From assembly GCA_013361745.1 (NCBI GenBank), contig JABFXM010000171.1, positions 1 to 5,483 of the forward strand: a DNA stretch of 5,483 nucleotides, read 5' to 3'. The DNA comes from Gemmatimonadaceae bacterium. Lineage in GTDB: Bacteria > Gemmatimonadota > Gemmatimonadetes > Gemmatimonadales > Gemmatimonadaceae. The notes beneath the pieces were generated by a model. That model was not told the DNA's origin and did not search any database. It saw only the letters and a list, made by a program, of their open reading frames with translations. Positions 1 through 5,483 of this stretch are shown here, one piece after another (positions within the stretch are counted from its first letter, which is position 1; each line of letters starts with the position of its first letter). The translations under genes were made by a program, and so were the position numbers.

Positions 1-157
1 GAAGCTGTCGGTCGGGAGCGACGTACGGGAGCGATGGTGCTGTCACGGTTCGGTATCGATTAGGGTGGCCACGCGCGTCGCGGTGCAAGCTCGCGTCCCG
101 CGGCGGACGCGTCAACGCACACTCCCATGCCCCGGTGGCGGCCGCTAGCTTGGGTGG

Positions 158-3100
158 ATGCGACGACCCTTTTCGCGAGCGGCGATGTCCGGAGCACTCC
201 TCGCGCTCGCGGCGTGCGCGAAGCCGGCCGCCCCCACGATCGGCGTCCCACCGGTGGCGACCGCCGCCAGCGCCGCGACGTGCGCCGACACGACGCGCCT
301 CGTGATCGCGACGACGACCGACGTCCACGGCCGGCTGCGCGGCTGGGACTACGAGCTCGATCGTGCCGATTCCGCCCGCGGCCTCACGCGCGCGGCGACC
401 GTCGTCGACTCGATCCGCGCCGCCAATCCCGGTCGCGTGGTGCTCCTCGACGCGGGCGACCTGCTGCAGGGGAACATGCTCGCGTACGTGGCGGCGCGCG
501 TCTCGCCGGACACCGTCGTGCCGATCATCGCCGCGATGAACGTCATGCGTTACGACGCGGCCGCGATCGGGAATCACGAGTACAACTACGGCGTCCCGTA
601 CCTCGATCGTTCGGTTGCGCAGGCGAGCTTCCCCTTCCTCTCCGCGAATACCTATCGCATGGACGGGTCGCACGCCTACCGTCCATTCGTGATCATCGAG
701 CGCGCCGGCGTGCGCGTCGGCGTCGTCGGTGCCACGACGCCGGGGGTGATGCTCTGGGACCGCGACAACGTCGCTGGACGTGTGCAGCTTGGCGACATCG
801 TCCCCGCGGTGCGCGCCGCCGCCGACTCGGCGCGCCTCGCCGGCGCGGAGATCGTCGTGGTGACCGTGCATTCCGGTCTCGACGAAGCATCGAGCTACGA
901 CACGGCGTCGAGCGGGGTGCCGAGCGAGAACGTCGCCGCCCGTGTCGCGCGCGAGGTCCCCGGGCTCGCGCTGGTGGTCTACGGACATTCGCACAAGCAG
1001 AACGCGGGCGCGATGATCGGCGACACGCGCGTCATCCAGGCGAAGAACTGGGCGGGAAGCGTGGCATGGGCGGAGCTCCCCGTCGTTCGCTGCGGCGGGC
1101 GCGCGAGGGTCGTCACCGCGCGTGAGAGCAGCAACCTGATCCCCGTCGCCGGCCATGCGGAGCAGGCCGCGGTCCTCGCGGCGACCGACGCGATCCACCG
1201 CCGTACCGTGGAGTACGTGACCGCGCCGCTCGGAAGGACGCCGGTGGCATGGAACGGCGACTCCGCGCGCGTCCGCGACACGCCCGTGATGGACTTCGTG
1301 CTCGAGGTGATGCGCGGGACGGCGGGGACCGATCTCGCCGCGGGGAGCGCGTTCACCTTCGCGGGGCTCGACAGCGGCGACATCAGCATCGCCGCTCTCG
1401 CGCGAATCTACCCCTACGACAACACGCTGCGCGCGGTGAAGATCTCCGGCGCACAGCTCCGCGCGTATCTCGAGCAGGCGGCCCGCTACTACGGGACGCT
1501 GGGCGACAGCACGCAGCCGGTGATCGACCCCAACATCCCGGGCTACAACTTCGACATCGTCGCGGGCGCGGACTACGTGCTCGACCTCTCGCGCCCGAAG
1601 GGCTCGCGCGTGACGTCGCTGCGCGTCCGCGGCCGCGAAGTGCAGCCGGCGGACAGCTTCACGATGGCGCTGAACAACTACCGCCAGACGGGGGGCGGCG
1701 GCTACTCGATGCTCGCCGGTGCGGCGGTCATCTATCAGGGCACGGACGAGATCCGCACGCTGCTCGAGCGCGAGGTCAGCAGACGCGGGACGATCCGGCC
1801 GGCCGACTACTTCCATCAGAACTGGCGCATCGAGCCGGGGGCGGCAGTCGCGCGCGCGTACGCGGCGATGCACAGCGGCGCCGGCGATCGCGACGGTCCT
1901 CGCCGACCGGCGGCACTCGTCCCCCGTCCGGCGACCGAGCGCTACCTCCGCATCATCTCGACGAACGACATCCATGGCGCGCTCGAGCCGCGACCCGACG
2001 CGAAGGGAGTCCGCCGCGGCGGACTCGCCTACGTGGCGACGGCGATCCGCGAGGCGGCCGCGGACTGCAAGCCGCCACGTTGCGCGACGCTCATCGTCGA
2101 CGGCGGCGACGAGTGGCAGGGCACGCCGGCGTCGAACCTGGCCTACGGCCGTCCCGGCGTCGCCATCTTCGAGCGGATCGGCGTCGCCGCCTCGGCGTTA
2201 GGCAACCACGAGTTCGACTGGGGACTCGACACCCTTCGCGCCCGCATGCGCGAGGCGCGCTACGGCATCCTCGGCGCGAACGTGCGCGACACCAGCGGGC
2301 GCGACGTCCCCTGGATCCGTGACGACACCATCGTCACGCGCGGCGGCTACCGCGTCGGGATCATCGGGCTCGCGACCACCGCGACGCCGCAGACGACGCG
2401 CGCCGCGAACGTCGCGTCGCTCCGCTTCGTGGCAGAGGCCCCGGTCGTCGACTCGCTGAGCCGGCGGCTCCGGTCGCGCGGCGCGCACCTGGTCGTCGTC
2501 ATCGCCCACGCCGGCGCCTTCTGCGACAGCACCGGCGCCATCGGCTGCGAGGGCGAGATCGTCGACCTCGCCAAGGCGCTCAGGGAGCCCGTGGACGCGA
2601 TCGTCTCCGGGCACACTCACACGCGCGTCGACGCGGTGGTCAACGGCATGCCCATCGTTCAGGCGCGCTCGCACGGCGACGCGATCGCGTGGACCGACAT
2701 CTATCCATCGCTCCGCGGTCACGCCGACACGGCGACCGCGCATGTGCGCGAGATCCTCAGCGACTCGATTCGTCCGGATTCGGCGGTCGCCGCACTCGTC
2801 GCGCGCGCGGTGTCGACGGTGGACGCGCGGATGGCGAAACCGGTCGCGACCATCGCGGCGACGATGCCACGATCGGGAACGCAGTACGCGCTGGGCAACC
2901 TCCTGGCCGACGCGCAGCGCTGGCGCGCGAAGGCGGACGTCGCGGCGATGAACAACGGGGGCATCCGCGCCGACCTGCGCGAGGGCATCGCGACCTTCGG
3001 CGATCTGTTCGAGATCCAGCCCTTCGGCAACACCCTCGTGCGCTACACCGTGCGCGGGGCCGTGCTCCGGAGCTACGTCGAGCGTATCGTCGGAGAGTCG

Positions 3101-3412
3101 AAGCTCAACGCGCACCTGAGCGGGGTCCTCGTTCGCTACGACTCGTCGCGCCCCGCCGGGCAGCGCATCGTCTCGCTGACACGCGCGGATGGAACCGCGA
3201 TCGCGGACGACTCGACCTACACACTCGCGATGAACGACTTCATGGCGACGGGAGGGGACGGGCTTGCGCTCGGCGCGCGGGCGATGAAGGTCGCGGACCT
3301 GCAGATCGTCGACCTCGACGCGCTCGTGGACTACCTCGCGAGCCGCAGCGGGCCCGTGAACCCGCCCGACCAGGCGCGGATCGTCGACGTCGCCGCCGGA
3401 GCGAAACCGTGA
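158..3412 (+). CDS. Lipoprotein with tandem CpdB-like and UshA-like nucleotidase modules (YfkN-like)
   Basis: Predicted extracytoplasmic lipoprotein of 1084 aa that hydrolyses nucleotides to nucleosides and phosphate. Residues 1-20 are a lipoprotein signal: RR at 2-3, a short hydrophobic stretch, and lipobox LAAC ending at Cys20, followed by Ala, so no inner-membrane Asp+2 signal. Module 1 (about 46-560) has TDVHG (D55, H57), AGDLLQG (D101), GNHEYNYG (N139, H140), H238 and GHSH (H277, H279). Its GNHE-x-N form, YNFDI near 463 and NNYR near 506 resemble CpdB, the 2',3'-cyclic phosphodiesterase/3'-nucleotidase. After an Ala/Pro/Arg linker (about 561-595), module 2 has NDIHG (D604, H606), GGDEWQG (D651), GNHEFD (N683, H684, D687), H784, GHTH (H819, H821), NNGGIR (932-937), PFGN (F956, N958) and F1028/D1034, as in UshA 5'-nucleotidase. 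Bacillus YfkN has the same order of modules but is cell-wall sorted. An in-frame TAG at 146-148 rules out a longer start; starting at Met10 would lose the basic n-region. Substrates are inferred. Confidence 0.93.
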   Translation: MRRPFSRAAMSGALLALAACAKPAAPTIGVPPVATAASAATCADTTRLVIATTTDVHGRLRGWDYELDRADSARGLTRAATVVDSIRAANPGRVVLLDAGDLLQGNMLAYVAARVSPDTVVPIIAAMNVMRYDAAAIGNHEYNYGVPYLDRSVAQASFPFLSANTYRMDGSHAYRPFVIIERAGVRVGVVGATTPGVMLWDRDNVAGRVQLGDIVPAVRAAADSARLAGAEIVVVTVHSGLDEASSYDTASSGVPSENVAARVAREVPGLALVVYGHSHKQNAGAMIGDTRVIQAKNWAGSVAWAELPVVRCGGRARVVTARESSNLIPVAGHAEQAAVLAATDAIHRRTVEYVTAPLGRTPVAWNGDSARVRDTPVMDFVLEVMRGTAGTDLAAGSAFTFAGLDSGDISIAALARIYPYDNTLRAVKISGAQLRAYLEQAARYYGTLGDSTQPVIDPNIPGYNFDIVAGADYVLDLSRPKGSRVTSLRVRGREVQPADSFTMALNNYRQTGGGGYSMLAGAAVIYQGTDEIRTLLEREVSRRGTIRPADYFHQNWRIEPGAAVARAYAAMHSGAGDRDGPRRPAALVPRPATERYLRIISTNDIHGALEPRPDAKGVRRGGLAYVATAIREAAADCKPPRCATLIVDGGDEWQGTPASNLAYGRPGVAIFERIGVAASALGNHEFDWGLDTLRARMREARYGILGANVRDTSGRDVPWIRDDTIVTRGGYRVGIIGLATTATPQTTRAANVASLRFVAEAPVVDSLSRRLRSRGAHLVVVIAHAGAFCDSTGAIGCEGEIVDLAKALREPVDAIVSGHTHTRVDAVVNGMPIVQARSHGDAIAWTDIYPSLRGHADTATAHVREILSDSIRPDSAVAALVARAVSTVDARMAKPVATIAATMPRSGTQYALGNLLADAQRWRAKADVAAMNNGGIRADLREGIATFGDLFEIQPFGNTLVRYTVRGAVLRSYVERIVGESKLNAHLSGVLVRYDSSRPAGQRIVSLTRADGTAIADDSTYTLAMNDFMATGGDGLALGARAMKVADLQIVDLDALVDYLASRSGPVNPPDQARIVDVAAGAKP

Positions 3413-3444
3413 GCGCGCCACTCCACTCGAGCGGGACGCGCTGA
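3398..3444 (+). promoter_or_regulatory. Candidate 11-codon mini-ORF bridging the nucleotidase and deaminase genes
   Basis: A GGAG at 3398-3401 sits 7 nt before a GTG at 3409, and this GTG overlaps the nucleotidase stop (GTGA). The GTG opens an 11-codon frame, VSAPLHSSGTR, that ends in TGA at 3442-3444, and that stop overlaps the deaminase ATG (TGATG). The deaminase ATG itself has only a weak purine run (GCGGGA, 3431-3436). The arrangement would let ribosomes pass by re-initiation from gene 1 to gene 2. It could also be chance, or a single-base frame error hiding an N-terminal extension of the deaminase. The sequence facts are direct; function is inferred. Confidence 0.3.
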
Positions 3445-4481
3445 TGCCGCGCATCGATCGCGAGCTGCTCTGCCGGCTGCCGAAGGCGGAGCTGCACTGC
3501 CATCTCGATGGGTCGGTCCGTCCCGCGACGCTGCTCGATCTGGCGCGCGAGCAGGGTGTGACGATGCCAGCCCAGACCCCGGAGGCGCTGCGCGAGTACA
3601 TGATCGTGCGCGACGCGCGGAACCTGGAGGACTACCTCGCCCGCTTCGACGTGACGCTCTCCGTCATGCAGACGGAAGGGGCGCTCGAACGAACCGCCTA
3701 CGAGCTCGCCGAGGACGCGGCCGCCGAGGGCGTCCGCTACATCGAGGTTCGCTACGCGCCGGTGCTGAACGTTCGCGGCGGACTCTCGCTCGGAGCCGCC
3801 GTCGAGGCGCCGCTCCGTGGGCTGGCGCGTGCGGAGCGCGATCACGGCATCGTCAGTCGCGTCATCGTCTGCGGGCTGCGCAACATGTCGCCCGAGGTCT
3901 CGCTCGAGCTCGCGCGCCTCGCGGTGGATTACCGCGCGCGCGGCGTCGTCGGCTTCGATCTCGCCGGGGGCGAGTTCGGCAATCCGGCGTCGCTGCACGC
4001 GAAGGCGTTCGAGCACGCACGCTGCAACGATCTCGCGTGCACCTGCCACGCCGGCGAGGGCGCCGGCGCCGACTCGGTTCGCCAGGCGGTGCACGTCTGC
4101 TGCGCGAGCCGGCTCGGGCACGCGACGCGGCTCATCGAGGACGAATCGCTCACCGAGTACGTGAACGATCGCCGGATCGCCCTCGAGATCTGCCTGACGA
4201 GCAACGTCCAGACGCGGGCGACGGAATCCTACGAGACCCATCCCCTGCGGCAGTACTACGAGCGCGGCCTCAACGTCGTCCTCAACACCGACAACCGGCT
4301 GATGAGCGGCGTCACCCTGGTGGACGAGTACGAGCACGCAACCCGCCTCGGCTTCGAGTTCGACGACCTCGCGAGGATGGCGCTGAACGGGTTCGAGAGC
4401 GGCTTCCTGCCATTCGAGGAGCGCCGCGTCCTCGTCGAGCGGGCGAAGGCGGAGATCGCCGCGCTGAGGGCCGCGCCATGA
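3444..4481 (+). CDS. add: Adenosine deaminase
   Basis: Cytoplasmic zinc enzyme of 345 aa, the usual family length, that deaminates adenosine or deoxyadenosine to inosine or deoxyinosine. The amidohydrolase TIM-barrel signature is complete: PKAELHCHLDGS with metal ligands H18 and H20, HAGEG with metal ligand H202 and catalytic E205, RLGHATRL with catalytic H226, the SNVQT motif at 253-257, and NTDN with metal ligand D283. The spacings H202-E205, H202-H226 and H226-D283 equal those of mouse ADA (214-217, 214-238, 238-295). The residue after the metal Asp is Asn284, where mouse and E. coli enzymes have Asp; NTDNRLMS is, as I recall, usual in actinobacterial Add proteins. The ATG at 3444 is the first in-frame start; no usable start lies between it and the preceding gene. 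The gene lies 31 nt after the nucleotidase and overlaps the phosphorylase by 4 nt. An aminodeoxyfutalosine deaminase is possible in this superfamily, but the neighbours favour adenosine. Confidence 0.95.
   Translation: MPRIDRELLCRLPKAELHCHLDGSVRPATLLDLAREQGVTMPAQTPEALREYMIVRDARNLEDYLARFDVTLSVMQTEGALERTAYELAEDAAAEGVRYIEVRYAPVLNVRGGLSLGAAVEAPLRGLARAERDHGIVSRVIVCGLRNMSPEVSLELARLAVDYRARGVVGFDLAGGEFGNPASLHAKAFEHARCNDLACTCHAGEGAGADSVRQAVHVCCASRLGHATRLIEDESLTEYVNDRRIALEICLTSNVQTRATESYETHPLRQYYERGLNVVLNTDNRLMSGVTLVDEYEHATRLGFEFDDLARMALNGFESGFLPFEERRVLVERAKAEIAALRAAP
4465..4470 (+). promoter_or_regulatory. Ribosome binding site for the phosphorylase
   Basis: TGAGGG lies inside the last codons of the deaminase gene, 7 nt before the ATG at 4478. 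It is the best Shine-Dalgarno match near this start. Together with the ATGA overlap it supports this start over an in-frame extension reaching back to 4037, which would overlap most of the deaminase gene. Confidence 0.6.
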
Positions 4482-5326
4482 CGGCGCGCGACGGCCGCGG
4501 GGCGACCGCATCCGCCACTGTCGCGCGCGACGCCGCGGAGCGGATCGGCGACCGCCTCGCGTTAGGCGGCGCGCCCGTCGCCGCGATCGTGCTCGGCTCC
4601 GGCCTCGGCGGGCTCGCCGAACGCATCGAGGACGCGCGCCGCGTTCCCTTTCGCGAGGTTCCGGGATTTCCCTCGGCGACGGTGCACGGTCACGCCGGGC
4701 AGCTGATCGCGGGCAGGCTCGCCGGCCGCCCGGTGGTCGCGCTGGCGGGCCGCTTCCACATGTACGAGGGACATTCGGCGCGCGTCGCCGGATACTCGGT
4801 TCGGGTGCTGCACGCGCTCGGCGCGCGCACGCTCTTCGTCTCGAACGCGGCGGGCGGCATCAATCGGACCTTCCAGGCGGGAGATCTGATGGTCATCGCC
4901 GACCACATCAATCTGATGTGGCGGAATCAGCTCGTGGGGGCGCTCGAGCCGGGCGACGTGCGCTTCCCCGACATGTCCGATCCGTACGACGCTGCCCTCC
5001 GGGCGAAGCTTCACGCCGCGGGCAGGAAGATAGGCGTCGCGCTGCGCGACGGCGTCTACGCCGGGCTGCTCGGCCCCTCCTACGAGACTCCGGCGGAAGT
5101 GCGGATGCTCGAGCGGCTCGGCGCCGACGCGGTGGGAATGTCGACCGTGCCGGAGACGATCGTCGCCCGCGCGTCAGGCGTTCGCGTCGCGGGCGTCAGC
5201 TGCATCACCAATCTCGCGTGCGGGCTCTCGATGCACCCGCTGTCGCACGAGGAAGTGATCGAGACGACGACGCGCGTCGCCCGCGATTTCGAGCGGCTCG
5301 TCACCGAGTGGGTCGCCGCGCTCTGA
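4478..5326 (+). CDS. punA: Purine nucleoside phosphorylase (trimeric PNP/MTAP family)
   Basis: Cytoplasmic enzyme of 282 aa that splits inosine or guanosine with phosphate into the base and ribose-1-phosphate. Phosphate-site residues are visible in LGSGLGG (S41), GHAG (H72) and GRFHMYEGHS (R92, H94, Y96). NAAGG (123-127), DHIN (142-145), GPSYETPAE (199-207, with Y202 and E203), VGMSTVPE (219-226, with M221 and S222), ITN (N245) and HEEV (H257) line the ribose and purine sites. The Glu203/Asn245 pair matches the 6-oxopurine enzymes of the human PNP type, rather than the Asp-type site of methylthioadenosine phosphorylase or the hexameric DeoD family. The first 15 or so residues are unconserved; similarity starts near residue 16. 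Translation is probably coupled to the deaminase through the ATGA overlap. The two enzymes catalyse consecutive steps from adenosine to hypoxanthine. The stop codon lies in the loop of a large hairpin. The symbol punA is chosen by family; no gene name is evident from the sequence itself. Confidence 0.95.
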   Translation: MTARDGRGATASATVARDAAERIGDRLALGGAPVAAIVLGSGLGGLAERIEDARRVPFREVPGFPSATVHGHAGQLIAGRLAGRPVVALAGRFHMYEGHSARVAGYSVRVLHALGARTLFVSNAAGGINRTFQAGDLMVIADHINLMWRNQLVGALEPGDVRFPDMSDPYDAALRAKLHAAGRKIGVALRDGVYAGLLGPSYETPAEVRMLERLGADAVGMSTVPETIVARASGVRVAGVSCITNLACGLSMHPLSHEEVIETTTRVARDFERLVTEWVAAL

Positions 5327-5349
5327 CCGCGGCGACCCACTCCACGAGC
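5296..5349. terminator. Large inverted repeat between convergent genes, likely bidirectional terminator
   Basis: A perfect 15-bp inverted repeat pairs 5306-5320 (GAGTGGGTCGCCGCG) with 5328-5342 around a 7-nt loop, CTCTGAC, which holds the phosphorylase TGA stop. After a small internal loop (CACC against C), 6 more base pairs form between GCTCGT at 5296-5301 and ACGAGC at 5344-5349. The stem is very GC-rich and lies between converging genes only 25 nt apart, so a shared transcription stop or 3'-end RNA protector fits. No T-tract follows on either strand, so it is not a classic Rho-independent terminator. The left arm is coding (EWVAAL). Confidence 0.55.
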
Positions 5350-5351
5350 GA

Positions 5352-5483
5352 TTACCCGAGGATGTCCTCGAGGATGGCGACGGCTTCCGCGAGGTCGTCG
5401 CGCGTCGCGACCAGGGGCGGCAGGAGGCGCACGGTGTGCTCCCCGGCCGAGCAGACGAGCAGTCCCGCCTCCATCGCCGCGGT
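5352..5483 (-). CDS. argD: C-terminal end of acetylornithine aminotransferase-like protein (partial)
   Basis: The - strand reads 43 codons from the window edge to a TAA stop at 5354-5352; the 5' part lies beyond the window. The fragment contains EAGLLVCSAGEHTVRLLPPL followed by an acidic helix ending DILG. The GLLV..AG...VRLLPPL block and the helix after it are the usual C-terminus of class III, PLP-dependent aminotransferases of the ArgD type, which make N-acetylornithine in arginine synthesis. The PLP-binding lysine and most of the fold are not visible, so the related lysine-pathway enzyme LysJ or another ArgD-like transaminase cannot be excluded. It converges on the salvage operon with a 25-nt gap and does not obviously share its pathway. 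Confidence 0.8.
   Translation of the reverse strand, partial: TAAMEAGLLVCSAGEHTVRLLPPLVATRDDLAEAVAILEDILG

Noticed and set aside
1..63. Open + strand frame of 20 codons from the window edge to TAG at 61-63, possibly the end of an upstream gene
   Set aside because: The peptide is too short and has no recognisable C-terminal motif, so it cannot be told from chance.
92..111. Hairpin CGCGTCC / GGACGCG with a 6-nt loop upstream of the first gene
   Set aside because: A 7-bp stem is common by chance at this GC content. No T-tract follows and no upstream gene end is established for it to terminate.
127..1125. + strand frame of 332 codons overlapping the nucleotidase N-terminus
   Set aside because: It is almost entirely Arg, Ala, Gly and Asp, which is typical of an out-of-frame reading of GC-rich coding DNA. 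The overlapping frame has a signal peptide and a complete metal site.
2198..3601. Long - strand open frame of 467 codons opposite the nucleotidase and the deaminase start
   Set aside because: Its product is Arg/Asp/Val-rich low-complexity sequence with no recognisable motif. It lies opposite strongly conserved motifs on the + strand and is expected from G/C-ending codons.
4037..4477. In-frame N-terminal extension of the phosphorylase by 147 codons
   Set aside because: The extension is Arg-rich, overlaps the deaminase in another frame and has no counterpart in the family. The ATG at 4478 has a ribosome site and an ATGA overlap.
3240..4511. Long - strand open frame of 423 codons opposite the deaminase
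   Set aside because: It is a mirror of the deaminase reading frame, with skewed composition and no family motif, and it overlaps two certain genes.
158..5326. Possible antiphage system, because phosphodiesterase, adenosine deaminase and nucleoside phosphorylase domains also occur in nucleotide-based defence
   Set aside because: All three proteins have the lengths and complete motifs of ordinary salvage enzymes. The phosphodiesterase is exported, and there is no sensor, cyclase, ATPase or effector partner and no mobile-element sign.

Overview
The window is a high-GC bacterial segment (roughly 70% by eye). It holds a compact nucleotide and purine-nucleoside salvage operon on the + strand, followed by the 3' end of a convergent amino-acid biosynthesis gene. 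The first protein is a predicted lipoprotein with a classic SPII lipobox. The synonymous codons are almost all G/C-ending, and the only two leucine TTA codons both lie in the same 9-mer, GCGTTAGGC. I lean towards a high-GC lineage such as Gemmatimonadota, but this is inferred from style, not from a marker gene.

Layout: 1-157 is a short leader with no supportable gene. 158-3412 encodes a 1084-residue secreted lipoprotein with two complete tandem metallophosphoesterase/5'-nucleotidase modules, the first CpdB-like and the second UshA-like. 3444-4481 encodes adenosine deaminase. 4478-5326 encodes a trimeric-type purine nucleoside phosphorylase whose start overlaps the deaminase stop (ATGA). A large inverted repeat spans the phosphorylase stop codon. 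5352-5483 on the - strand is the C-terminal end of an ArgD-like class III aminotransferase that runs off the window.

Gene order follows the likely reaction order. Outside the cytoplasmic membrane the lipoprotein would turn 2',3'-cyclic nucleotides, 3'-nucleotides and 5'-nucleotides into nucleosides and phosphate. After uptake by a transporter not encoded here, the deaminase would turn adenosine into inosine. The phosphorylase would then split inosine or guanosine into base and ribose-1-phosphate. The enzymes belong to known families. The less ordinary points are the lipid-anchored YfkN-like double nucleotidase, an 11-codon mini-ORF bridging the first two genes, an Asp-to-Asn change in the deaminase active site, and the stop-codon hairpin. 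I did not find evidence for a new system.
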